In this document: one piece after another, positions 28,312 through 36,265 of the stretch
Numbering within the stretch: the stretch's first letter is position 1
How the letters are laid out: each line of letters starts with the position of its first letter
Assembly: GCA_019636375.1 (NCBI GenBank)
Contig: JAHBXS010000003.1
Coordinates: 682,001 to 746,000, forward strand
DNA length: 64,000 nucleotides
Source: Pirellulaceae bacterium
Lineage (GTDB): Bacteria > Planctomycetota > Planctomycetia > Pirellulales > Pirellulaceae
Reading direction: 5' to 3'
Program-made: the position numbers and the translations under genes
Notes under the pieces: generated by a model
Databases searched by the model: none
What the model saw: the letters and a program-made list of their open reading frames with translations, nothing else
What the model was told of the DNA's origin: nothing

Positions 28312-28928
28312 AGATAACACATGTCGAGACCTTGATTTCGACCGGAGAATTCGCCGTATCCAAGCGATGGAAGACGGTACGATCAAAACTTCATCGAGCG
28401 ATAAAAGCGGTGGCCTGGCCACCCGGAAGCAAGAAGTTCACGATCTATCCACAAAGTGGAAAGAAGCGTGGAGAAGGCAATGGCGTTAAGCCAATCAAGA
28501 ATGAGTGCATCAGCCAGCTATTGGCACAAGGTTGGAGTACGGAGACGCAGTTCGAGGATGAGAGCTTTAGCATGTTGGGTGGGCTAGACGCAACCATCGT
28601 AACCCGCAGCGGACCGGTCGCGATGGAATGGGAAACTGGAAACATATCATCAAGCCACCTTGCATTGAACAAAATGGCGCTTTGTTTGCTTCGCCATCAA
28701 CTTGTAGCGGCGACGCTCGTCGTGCCATCAAGACGTTTGTACCGCTTTCTGACGGATCGAATCGGCAACTTCTCTGAACTTGAACCCTACCTTGACCTAT
28801 GGCGTGCAATCCCGTGTACGAATGGTGTTTTGGAGATCGTTGTGATTGAGCACGATGCCGAAAGCACTTCGGTACCGAGAATACCCAAGGGGACCGACGG
28901 AAGATCGATGAGTCAGCCTTCGATGTAG
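28308..28928 (+). CDS. BamHI-like type II restriction endonuclease
   Basis: 206 residues, close to BamHI (213). Several blocks match BamHI as I remember it: AVAWPPGSKKFTI, GVKPIKNECI, MEWETGNISSSHLALNKMAL (BamHI MEFETGNISSAHRSMNKLLL), LTDRIGNFSELEPYLDL (LTDRVTNFEELEPYFEL) and VPRIPKGTDGRSMS (VPLIPKGSDGMSKR). The active-site residues are Asp94 in LGGLDATIV and Glu107/Glu109 in MEWETGN, corresponding to D94, E111 and E113 of BamHI, with a Glu in PIKNE as a possible fourth. It is therefore expected to cut double-stranded DNA at GGATCC or a close variant, as a dimer. Coupled to the controller gene by ATGA overlap; its 3' end overlaps the convergent methyltransferase by 16 bp. Confidence 0.92.
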   Translation: MKITHVETLISTGEFAVSKRWKTVRSKLHRAIKAVAWPPGSKKFTIYPQSGKKRGEGNGVKPIKNECISQLLAQGWSTETQFEDESFSMLGGLDATIVTRSGPVAMEWETGNISSSHLALNKMALCLLRHQLVAATLVVPSRRLYRFLTDRIGNFSELEPYLDLWRAIPCTNGVLEIVVIEHDAESTSVPRIPKGTDGRSMSQPSM

Positions 28929-29794
28929 TCATCATTCTTGTGACTCTTGATGTCATCTGATTCGAATCGATCCACAATGACATCGGCGAAATCTAATTCG
29001 ATTCCCATCCAGTGCCTTCCTTTCCGCTCGCAAACCGCGAATGTCGTTCCGCTGCCTCCAAACGGATCAAAAACCATGTCGCATGGATGAGTTGACATTT
29101 CAACAACGCGATCAAGGAGTTTCGTCGAAAGGGCGTTTGCCTTGCGAGAGTCCGACTTAAATTTCTTATGTCGAACAGGCGGAATGTCGGTCCATACGTC
29201 CTTTAGATTGACCCCATTGGGGTTCATTGCATCTCGATGCCCGCCGTAGTCTTTGATTTCCTTACCGCAATGGCGACAAGTGGAGATTGGTGTTCGGATT
29301 CTTCGGAAGGTTTTTGGCTTGCCTTTTGAATAGTAAAGCAAACTGTAATGCGATGGATGGAGTCGCCCAGGGATAGGTAGGCAAGCACTGATCTCAACCG
29401 CAATCCAGTGACGAAAGGTTAGCCCGCACTCCTCAAGATAGTTGCCAATGGGGATGTTCCACTTTGGCGGATTATACGTAAAAAAGCTACCGCCTGGCTT
29501 CAACATGCGAATGCACTCACCAATCCACTGCTTGCACCAATCCAGATAATCGTCGCGTTTGTCGTTTGATTTCGCGCCATACTCCTTTCCTAGATTGAAA
29601 GGAGGGTCTGCAAAAACCGTGTCCACCGTATCGCTTTTGAACTGTGGAAGCAACTCGACACAATCACCTGACCACAAAGCACCAAATTCGCTACAGAAAG
29701 CAGGTTGTTCGTGGCTTTCAGACAAAAATCCAGACGGATCGAAAATCGCATGTGGAAAACCTAGCTTTATTTGCTTTCCGTTTCCGATTGACAT
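28913..29794 (-). CDS. type II DNA methyltransferase of the BamHI-like system
   Basis: About 293 residues from the ATG opening MSIGNGKQIKLG, which has GGGAG nine bases upstream; two earlier in-frame starts overlap the promoter and operator. An amino-methyltransferase of the beta type: catalytic motif IV FADPPFNLGKEYG at 62-74 lies near the N-terminus and SAM-binding motif I (DPFGGSGTTFAVCERKGR) near the C-terminus. CRHC and KEIKDYGGH around residues 157-170 may form a small metal site. DPPF is common for N6-adenine enzymes, whereas M.BamHI makes N4-methylcytosine, so the modified base should be tested. It protects host DNA against the adjacent endonuclease. Convergent with the endonuclease gene, with its own operator-controlled promoter. 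Confidence 0.92.
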   Translation of the reverse strand: MSIGNGKQIKLGFPHAIFDPSGFLSESHEQPAFCSEFGALWSGDCVELLPQFKSDTVDTVFADPPFNLGKEYGAKSNDKRDDYLDWCKQWIGECIRMLKPGGSFFTYNPPKWNIPIGNYLEECGLTFRHWIAVEISACLPIPGRLHPSHYSLLYYSKGKPKTFRRIRTPISTCRHCGKEIKDYGGHRDAMNPNGVNLKDVWTDIPPVRHKKFKSDSRKANALSTKLLDRVVEMSTHPCDMVFDPFGGSGTTFAVCERKGRHWMGIELDFADVIVDRFESDDIKSHKNDDYIEG

Positions 29795-29811
29795 GAATAC
29801 CATCTCCCGAA

Positions 29812-29857
29812 ATAACCTGTTTTGGGTTGATAATACGGGATCAAACCTCGCTGTCAA
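29812..29857 (-). promoter_or_regulatory. methyltransferase promoter with C-protein operator
   Basis: On the minus strand, TTGACA (29852-29857) and TATTAT (29830-29835) are separated by 16 bp, a strong sigma70-type promoter. An operator CAACCCAAAACAGGTTAT lies right after the -10, over the expected start point. It matches the second controller box upstream of the C gene (AAGCCCAAAACAGGTTTA) at most positions. Binding there would block the promoter, so the controller should repress the methyltransferase. Confidence 0.75.
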
Positions 29858-30027
29858 GTAGCGAGAAATTCGCAAATCGCTTCGCATTCTCGCAAAGCCG
29901 TGCTAAGTTGATCGCTTCGCCGCCTCCGGTTACTTCGTAACCTCTGAGTTCGTTGCTCATTTGAACGCGAAAATGATGCATGACGATGGCTACGCAACTG
30001 GCATTCGTTCTCATGGCGGCGCCGGGG

Positions 30028-30387
30028 TCAGACTTGTTCTTCGGTTTTCAGGCCAAGTTTTCGTTCGATTTGCTGGCATTGCTTTCGTAACTCCGCTGAC
30101 TCCTTTAGTCTCGCCTTCGCTCGACGCCCCAAGTTTGCGGAACCATCGGTATGAGAAAGTTCGAATTCTAACGATAATTCTTGGAGCGTTGCACCACTAT
30201 AGCGACTGCAAAGGTACGCCGTTCAATCTTGGCCACTATCGACATCGGCGGGTTTAAGGAATTCGCGGTACACGCTGGCTCCAACACCGTAGTGTTCCAC
30301 AATTAATTCGATGATTTGCTGAGCCGAAAGGGCTTTCCTACCGCGTACTCGACGAGCGTTTGTCTCGGACACTTCTCCGTCTGCCAT
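30028..30387 (-). pseudogene. remnant of REP-associated tyrosine transposase, C-terminus
   Basis: Reads ALSAQQIIELIVEHYGV ... EFLKPADVDSGQD, then an in-frame TGA at 30223-30225, and continues in the same frame with TAYLCSRYSGATLQELSLEF, ELSHTDGSANLGRRAKARL and a tail QIERKLGLKTEEQV. This is the C-terminal DnaA-like helical domain of RAYT proteins (R-x-AxYL...G..L.El...f.LSH...S..NL). The TGA is most simply a CGA-to-TGA mutation. The N-terminal HUH/Tyr domain is absent. It abuts a full palindromic repeat at 30399-30520 and lies to the right of the restriction-modification system, on the same strand as the N-terminal remnant to its left. Confidence 0.75.
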
Positions 30388-30398
30388 CGCTAGTAGAC

Positions 30399-30520
30399 GA
30401 AAAAAGACAGGCATCCTCCAATTTGTCAAATGGCACTGCCTAGAAAACACTGGCCACATACAGAAAGCAGGGGGACTGTCCGGGATGATCGAAGATCCAA
30501 ATAATGCCTTGTCCTTTTTC
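30399..30520. repeat. palindromic MITE/REP-like element, copy 2
   Basis: Left terminus GAAAAAAGACAGGCAT and right terminus AATGCCTTGTCCTTTTTC are inverted. The interior (TGTCAAATGGCACTGCC ... TGGCCACATACAGAAAGCAGGGGGACTGTCC) matches copy 3 at 62829-62977 strongly and copy 1 at 613-731 loosely. It stands 12 bp from the RAYT C-terminal remnant, which suggests the element family is what that transposase mobilised. Confidence 0.7.
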
Positions 30521-30731
30521 TTTCTTTTCACCAATTATCCTAATCAGAATTTTCGGATTCATAATTTCATCAAGACTTTTCTGGTCCAACTGGATGCCCG
30601 CTGATTTCTCCTGTTGCGGAGAATAAATGGGGTCAGCCACGAAACGACACCTATCCTTGTTCGACCTTTTCTTGTTCAAGTTATCGCAAAGTCATTCTCA
30701 ACAGCGTTCGGCGAATGGGCACTTGGTAGCG

Positions 30732-31950
30732 CAGGGTGAGCGCACTATTTAGCGAAACTGGGGTATTCAGGCAAGTCGAAAAAATGGTATTTGTTTCCTA
30801 TTTGGAGATGCCATTATGCCGAAACTTGAGATTGCTCGTCACTTTGAATCGATCACTGATCCTCGAATCGAAACATCCAATCGCCGTCATCTTTTGATAG
30901 ATATTTTGGTCTTGGGTGTTTGTGCGATGCTATCGGGAGCCGAAGGCTGGAAAGACATGCATAACTATGGTGTAGCCCGTAAGCACTTATTCAAGAAGTT
31001 TCTCAAGCTGAAGAGTGGAGTCCCTTCTGACGACACGTTTCGCCGCGTATTTTCAGCGATCAAGCCCGAACAATTGACCGCTTGCTTTTTGTCTTGGGTG
31101 CGGGCAATTGCACCAGAAACTGAACATTCGATCATCAACATTGATGGTAAAACAGCACGTCGTTCGCACGACCACAAAAACGGGGTCAAAGCCCTACACA
31201 TGGTCACCGCCTGGGCAGCGGAGAATCAAATGGTGCTTGGGCAAGAAGCAGTCGACGAGAAGAGTAATGAGATCACGGCGATTCCGAAGTTGTTGTCATT
31301 GCTCGAATTGGAAGGGGCCATTGTGACGATTGACGCGATGGGTTGTCAGCGAGAAATCGCATCCCAGATTGTTTCAGAGGGGGGCGACTATATTTTGGGA
31401 CTCAAAGGGAATCAGGGGACTTTAGAAGCCGACGTTAGCGACTTGGCAGAAGAGATTCTCGGCACGATGGAAGGTGTTCAATGCCTCGAAAAAACAGAGA
31501 CCGGTCATGGGCGAGTCGAGCATCGAACCTGGTACCAGTTCCCAGTTTCGAAGGAATTGCAGCAAAAGCATCAGTGGCCAGGCTTGAAGACCATTGGCGT
31601 GGCGGTCAACAATGTGACTCGTGATGGAAAAGAATCCTACGAAGTACGATACTATTTGCTGAGCTTTTCCATGGACATCGACAAATTCGCCAAAGGCTGC
31701 CGAGCCCACTGGAGTATTGAAAACTCGCTACACTGGCGTCTGGATGTGATTTTCAATGAAGACCAATGTCGAATCAACGGAACAGGCGCTATCAACTCCT
31801 CTTCAATGCGGCGTATGGCTTTGACTCTTCTGAAAAACTATAAAGGTGACAAGGAAAGCGTACGAACTCGAAGACTAAGATGTGCTTGGGATGAACACTA
31901 CCTCTTCAAAGTTCTCGGTATTTCCATGGAAAAATAGTGCGCTCACCCTG
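30732..31950 (+). mobile_element. ISAs1-family insertion sequence, intact
   Basis: 1219 bp. Perfect 19-bp terminal inverted repeats CAGGGTGAGCGCACTATTT (left) and its complement (right). Ten-bp direct target duplication CTTGGTAGCG at 30722-30731 and 31951-31960. The single transposase gene fills the element and its stop codon lies inside the right inverted repeat. Undamaged ends, identical target duplication and an intact gene indicate recent insertion, next to the repeat-rich right flank of the restriction-modification region. Confidence 0.95.
30816..31937 (+). CDS. ISAs1-family DDE transposase
   Basis: 373 residues, full length for the family (H-repeat-associated). The N-terminal domain is FESITDPRIETSNRRHLLIDILVLGVCAMLSGAEGW. 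The catalytic core has the first Asp in INIDGKTARRS, the second in VTIDAMGCQREIA and the Glu in HWSIENSLHWRLDVIFNEDQCR, the Y(2)R(3)E(6)K-like signature region, with GGDYILGLKGNQ between. It cuts and rejoins the element's ends. The ATG has GGAG nearby (TTTGGAGATGCC). No frameshift or stop, so it should be active. Confidence 0.95.
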   Translation: MPKLEIARHFESITDPRIETSNRRHLLIDILVLGVCAMLSGAEGWKDMHNYGVARKHLFKKFLKLKSGVPSDDTFRRVFSAIKPEQLTACFLSWVRAIAPETEHSIINIDGKTARRSHDHKNGVKALHMVTAWAAENQMVLGQEAVDEKSNEITAIPKLLSLLELEGAIVTIDAMGCQREIASQIVSEGGDYILGLKGNQGTLEADVSDLAEEILGTMEGVQCLEKTETGHGRVEHRTWYQFPVSKELQQKHQWPGLKTIGVAVNNVTRDGKESYEVRYYLLSFSMDIDKFAKGCRAHWSIENSLHWRLDVIFNEDQCRINGTGAINSSSMRRMALTLLKNYKGDKESVRTRRLRCAWDEHYLFKVLGISMEK

Positions 31951-32106
31951 CTTGGTAGCGAACCTGTTGAGGCGAGAGGCGGTTGCAAATTTACCGTAGC
32001 TATCGTCACCGGACGGGGGCAAATCTTTTTTCAATGCAAATTCACGCTTTGGCAAGCGCGGCTACGGTTTAAAAATAAATCCAGTGCTTCGATCCCGACG
32101 CCACCT

Positions 32107-33930
32107 TTACTGATTCTCGATTTCTTTCAGGTAATAACGAGCCGTTTCAACGAGGTCGGCAACTTGAGGGTTCGACTCGTACATTTGGATGATGGAGCGA
32201 TAGATCTCGGCGGCTTGCTCGGGTTGATCGGAGGCTCGTTGTAGGGCGTCATTGATTTGTCGACGGTTGATATTCGTTTCTTTTTCCAGGTCGTCTTTGA
32301 CCTTCCGCAACATCATTTTGGCGGCCGCAACCACGTCTAAATTGGCGGCTGGGGTTTGATCACCGGCGTCATACAGGGTGACGAACGACTCTAATTGGGG
32401 ATAGCCGACAGCCGCATCCTTTTGGACCTCGTCCATCACTGACAAGAATTTTTGCTCAATGTTTGTCAATCTGTTTTGTCCAGGCAAGCGGTTCTTGGCA
32501 ACCAGTCGTTTGTGATAGGCCATCACATTGGCAATTTTTTGAAGCTCGCCGACTTGAGCAGCGCGTTCGTCATCAGGATAAAGCTCAAGAAACCTGTCAA
32601 TTTCACGCGATACTGATGTCGGTCGCGAAGCCCCAGCTTCGATCTTCGTGAACAACTGCTCGGCCGTTGGCGGGCGGGTCACCAGATAAACGCCGTAGAC
32701 CGCGCTGGCGACAATCGCGACCAGCAAGATCAAAATCGGGAACCATCCGATACCGGACTCGTTGGTTCTCGACCGTTCTGGCGTGGCAAATGCCGCGCGG
32801 GTTTTTTCGGTCACCGTTTTAAAATAGTCTGGCTCGGGTTCGGCCAACCGCAATTCGGCGTCTTCGGCAGGAGCAGGTTTTTCTGATTTGAGAATAACCG
32901 TTTCTTTGGTCGCTCGAGTCCGCTGGGCGTCCCGTTTGGGAGTGACCGGTTTTGGCTGACGAATCTCGTCGGTTTTTCCCAAATTGTTTTCGGGCTCGCC
33001 CAACAGAAAATTGTCTTTATTTTTCTTGGGCGGTGTTTCGCTTACTGGTTTACTTGGGACAGGGTTAACTGCCGGCGATTTTTCGCCATGGCTCGTTTCG
33101 GCTTCGCTATGGACCCGCAACATCTGTTCCACGTAGTCCAGTTTCTTTAGCAAGGCAAACGCCGTCGGGGTCCTATCCTCGGGTTTCTTTTCAAGCAATT
33201 CGGCGACGAGCGCGTCGAGTTCGGGTGGGATATGCGGCACGCGCTCGCGAACGGGTTGAGCTGGAATTCGCGTGAGCCCACGCAGGGACTCTTCGATGGA
33301 ATTCGAGGCGAATGGTGGAGAGCCGGTTAAGAGGGTGTAGAGAACCGCCCCTAAACTGTACAAATCAGAACGTACAGTGACCGGTTTTCCGAGGGCTTGT
33401 TCGGGGCTCATAAAGTCGAGCGTCCCAATCACATTGTCTTTTGTGTCGTGGCTGGCACCGAAACTTTTGGCAATTCCAAAGTCGGCAACCTTGACAACAC
33501 CATGTTTGCTCATGATCAAGTTTCCCGGCTTCATATCCCGGTGAATGACCCCCCGATCATGGGCATGGCGTAGGGCCGAAGCGACATCTCGTGCGATCCG
33601 TAACACATCGCGCCAGTCGAATTTTTTTACTTCACGTTGAAGATGAAACAGACTTTTCCCCTCAACCAACTCCATCGCAAAAAAAAGAGTCCCGCTCTCT
33701 TGGCCGAAGCTCAAGATGCGCACAATGTTCGGGTGATTAAGTTTGAGCAGGGCCTGAATTTCGCTTTCAAAACGTCCGCGAAAGTGAGTCTCATCGGAAC
33801 TAGAGTGGGACAGGGCTTTGACCGCCACAATTTCGCCGGTCGTCTCGTGCCGAGCCTTGAAGACCACGCCCATACCGCCACGCCCCAGCACGCCGAGAAT
33901 TTCATAGGGGCCTAGCTTTTTGTTGCTCAT
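32107..33930 (-). CDS. membrane-anchored Ser/Thr protein kinase (PknB-like)
   Basis: 607 residues. Kinase domain at about 7-270: glycine loop LGRGGMGVVFKAR, ATP-binding Lys38 (IVAVKAL), catalytic loop HRDMKPGN with Asp132, metal-binding D150-F-G, and the MSPEQALG activation-segment end with PVTVRSDLYSLGAVLYTLLTG. All catalytic residues are present and it is an RD kinase, so probably activated by autophosphorylation. A disordered Pro/Lys/Glu-rich linker (about 280-390) leads to one membrane helix (about 395-417) and an extracytoplasmic helical domain of about 190 residues. No PASTA repeats; the outer domain is not recognised. The gene stands alone, with its promoter presumably in the 870-bp interval upstream. 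Confidence 0.93.
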   Translation of the reverse strand: MSNKKLGPYEILGVLGRGGMGVVFKARHETTGEIVAVKALSHSSSDETHFRGRFESEIQALLKLNHPNIVRILSFGQESGTLFFAMELVEGKSLFHLQREVKKFDWRDVLRIARDVASALRHAHDRGVIHRDMKPGNLIMSKHGVVKVADFGIAKSFGASHDTKDNVIGTLDFMSPEQALGKPVTVRSDLYSLGAVLYTLLTGSPPFASNSIEESLRGLTRIPAQPVRERVPHIPPELDALVAELLEKKPEDRTPTAFALLKKLDYVEQMLRVHSEAETSHGEKSPAVNPVPSKPVSETPPKKNKDNFLLGEPENNLGKTDEIRQPKPVTPKRDAQRTRATKETVILKSEKPAPAEDAELRLAEPEPDYFKTVTEKTRAAFATPERSRTNESGIGWFPILILLVAIVASAVYGVYLVTRPPTAEQLFTKIEAGASRPTSVSREIDRFLELYPDDERAAQVGELQKIANVMAYHKRLVAKNRLPGQNRLTNIEQKFLSVMDEVQKDAAVGYPQLESFVTLYDAGDQTPAANLDVVAAAKMMLRKVKDDLEKETNINRRQINDALQRASDQPEQAAEIYRSIIQMYESNPQVADLVETARYYLKEIENQ

Positions 33931-34802
33931 AGGGGGAGGAACCGTGGTTAAACCAATTCATAAATGGATAAGTTGCGTGGATTTCATTTGCGAAGAATAC
34001 CTTTCGCCGCTTATTCGGTACTGAAGAATTCCGCGCGGTCCGCATTTCCCGCTTCAAGGCCGAATTTCGAGTCGATGGCGACAATGACGATTGTCAAAAT
34101 CTCACTGCCTTCATTTTCCATCGTTTGCTGGCAAGCGTCAAGCAACAAGAGGTCAAATTCCACCACCAAACGTCGGTGGAATGGAACGACTGAATGGGTC
34201 CTGATACGGTGAATTCGGACGACATTTCTAATCAGGGGCCAAATCGAACGAACGATCCATTACAAAATAGCAAAGACGGAGAAACCTCTCATCAATGCGA
34301 CATCAATTTTTTCCAAAAAAATCTCAAAGAATATTTTTTTTGGAATCAGAAAAACTGGACTTGCACTTCATGCTTTCGGTGAAAATTTCGCAGTTTTTGA
34401 GCGATAGCATCAACGAGATTGGTTTTGTCAATTTTCTGAAAGTTGCCTTGACCGGTTCTCTCGCTTTTCATAATCTGCACCCACGTCAAACGGAACGGGA
34501 CACAAATCTTTCGCTTGACGTGAACAAACGAAAACGAATTTGTTTTGTCGGTTTGAATGCCAATTCGGCAGATAGTGACGCAAGGATGCGAATACCGATT
34601 TCCGATGACAAAACAAATAGAAGTCGATCTGCCAGGATGTGCAGTTCGACCTTCATCCAATCGCTCTCGGCTAGTGCGCGGAGTCCTTCACCCCCCTGGA
34701 CCCAAACTCTTCCGAGAGCCTTTTTTATGCGCCGAGTGAAAATCCGAACCTGGACGGCGAACCGAACGCAATCTAAAATAAGGCTCTCCGAAAGAAATCA
34801 TT
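33931..34802. other. long intergenic region before tRNA-Sec
   Basis: About 870 bp without a supported gene. A plus-strand frame of 74 codons (33972-34193) has coding-like composition but no start codon, so it may be a fragment. The stretch around 34290-34380 is unusually A/T-rich with long T and A runs. Other frames are random-looking. Confidence 0.4.
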
Positions 34803-34902
34803 GGAAGTGCTTCTTGAGCTGGTGCTCGGCGCGGCCTTCAAAGCCGTTGGGCCGTACGTCAAACGTGCGGTCGGTGGGTTCGATTCCCATTCACTTCCGC
34901 CA
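34803..34902 (+). tRNA. selC: tRNA-Sec (anticodon TCA)
   Basis: 100 nt including an encoded CCA. The ends GGAAGTG / CACTTCC-G-CCA pair and match the GGAAG...CTTCCGCCA ends of E. coli selC. The D arm is a six-bp stem TTGAGC / GCTCGG with a TGGT loop, typical of tRNA-Sec. The anticodon arm CGGC-CTTCAAA-GCCG carries TCA, which reads UGA. The long variable arm CCGTACG / CGTGCGG has a TCAAA loop. The T arm is GTGGG-TTCGATT-CCCAT. The gene stands alone between a kinase and a protease gene; no selA, selB or selD is nearby. It implies the organism decodes UGA as selenocysteine somewhere in its genome. Confidence 0.95.
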
Positions 34903-35324
34903 TTTTTAGCCTCTCGAAATTTCGCGTTCGGTTTGGCCCATGGCAGATCGTTGAGCCAGGCTAATTCTTGTACGTGAGATTGTCGGTGCTCCCGAATCTA
35001 GATTTTTTTGATTTTGGCTGGCATTCAGACTCCCTGATCGTCACAGATTCACAGAACCGACGGGGTTTGTGAGGTTTTCTGAATGCTGCGACATTTTTTT
35101 GTCGAAATTCTTGTAGCCACCAATGACGCGTCACGGATGACGCAAGATCTTGAAGAAGTCGGGCCAAAATTTTCCAACCGGATCTTCAAGTGGGTTAATG
35201 TTTTCTGCGGGCTTGCTGGACGGGCGGTCCTAAATTTCGGTCGCCACGCTGGGCTTTCTAAGACATTAGTGGCATTTTTGATGACCCCGTTTGCAGCGGA
35301 AGGAATTCGCTCAGGAGGTGTAAG
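34903..35324. other. intergenic after tRNA-Sec
   Basis: No gene supported. An inverted repeat CTTGAAGA ... TCTTCAAG (35149-35190) could form a hairpin in the leader of the downstream protease gene. No duplicate of the tRNA 3' end and no integrase, so no sign of an element inserted at the tRNA. Confidence 0.4.
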
Positions 35325-36116
35325 ATGACGGTACGATTAACGGCTTTGGTATGGTTCACCCTCGTTGCTTCGCCGCTCATCTGTTGTGCTCAAGTCGGAA
35401 AAGACACCACCCTTTGGCAATGGACTTCGAAGTCTCAGCATCACGACTCAATCGTCCAAGTCGCCTGCAATGGCGGTACGGGAACAGGGGTCATCGTTCA
35501 TGTCGATAAATCGGAGTCGATCCACGGTGGATTCAAGGGGCAATGCTTGACCGCCTATCACGTCGTTGAGGACGACAACGGCAAGTGCGAGATTTCGGTC
35601 ACTTATCGCAACGGTCGCAAGGCCAAGAACTGCCGCGTCCTGGAATTCGACAAATCGGCCGATGTCGCCGTGCTGTGGGTTTGGATTCCTGAAGGTTTCG
35701 AGGCGGCTCCTCTGGCAACCGACAACGTGAAGAATGGTGACTCGCTAGAATTCTGCGGACTGGGTGGGGGTTCAGACTTGAGTTGCTGCCTCCGACATTT
35801 TTCGGGAGTGGCCTCAATGCCTTCTTCCGAGGCCAAAATTTTCTGCGATGTCCCTCTTCTGCCCGGCGACTCTGGCGGACCTGTCTTCAATGACAAGCAG
35901 GAAGTTGTGGGAATTATTTCTGGCGGATGGTTTTGGTGGGACGGCGGTGTTAAAACGTCTTCGGGGGCTACCTTGAACGCCACTTGGCCTGCCCGTGCTG
36001 CAAATGTTTCGCCAATTAAAAGCTTGGTCCAAAAGGCTGCGACGCCAAAGGCCAGCAACAACAGTCCGGTTCAGGTGGCTAATTCAAAAGACGAAAATGG
36101 AAGCATCAATCGCTAG
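35325..36116 (+). CDS. secreted trypsin-like serine protease
   Basis: 263 residues, preceded by a strong ribosome-binding site (AGGAGGT, six bases from ATG). A signal peptide (LTALVWFTLVASPLICCAQ) directs export; LICC could also be read as a lipobox. The chymotrypsin-fold triad is visible as His79 in LTAYHVVED, Asp113 in SADVAVLWV and Ser183 in LLPGDSGGPVF, the arrangement of S1C/DegP-like proteases. There is no PDZ domain; about 60 C-terminal residues are Ala/Asn/Ser-rich and probably flexible. Seven cysteines in the mature part could form disulfides. It probably acts as a stand-alone periplasmic or surface protease. Followed by a bidirectional hairpin. Confidence 0.88.
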   Translation: MTVRLTALVWFTLVASPLICCAQVGKDTTLWQWTSKSQHHDSIVQVACNGGTGTGVIVHVDKSESIHGGFKGQCLTAYHVVEDDNGKCEISVTYRNGRKAKNCRVLEFDKSADVAVLWVWIPEGFEAAPLATDNVKNGDSLEFCGLGGGSDLSCCLRHFSGVASMPSSEAKIFCDVPLLPGDSGGPVFNDKQEVVGIISGGWFWWDGGVKTSSGATLNATWPARAANVSPIKSLVQKAATPKASNNSPVQVANSKDENGSINR

Positions 36117-36213
36117 ACAGACCATCAAGACTTTTTGACTTGCTCTCCACATTCCACTGGGCAGCCGCAAACTTTTCGCTGAGATTTCGGTAGCCTGGAA
36201 AACATAAAATAGT

Positions 36214-36265
36214 GCTGACAGGCAACTCCGGTTGACCAAGCCGAATGCCTGTCAGCTATTTTTTT
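36214..36265. terminator. bidirectional hairpin terminator made from a repeat-family copy
   Basis: Perfect 11-bp stem GCTGACAGGCA / TGCCTGTCAGC with a 21-base loop, followed on the plus strand by TATTTTTTT and preceded by AAAATA. It sits between the convergent protease and transaldolase genes, touching the transaldolase stop. The arms match the termini (GACAGGCAT / ATGCCTGTC) of the palindromic element family seen at 613, 30399 and 62829, so a repeat copy may serve as terminator. Confidence 0.75.

Noticed and set aside
30028..30387. In-frame TGA of the RAYT fragment read as selenocysteine
   Set aside because: RAYT proteins have no selenocysteine; the position fits Arg (CGA to TGA) and the N-terminal half is missing anyway.
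34295..34909. 204-codon plus-strand frame covering the tRNA-Sec
   Set aside because: Runs through the tRNA gene; composition not protein-like.
34803..35324. Integrated element at tRNA-Sec
   Set aside because: No integrase, no duplicated tRNA 3' end, and ordinary genes on both sides.
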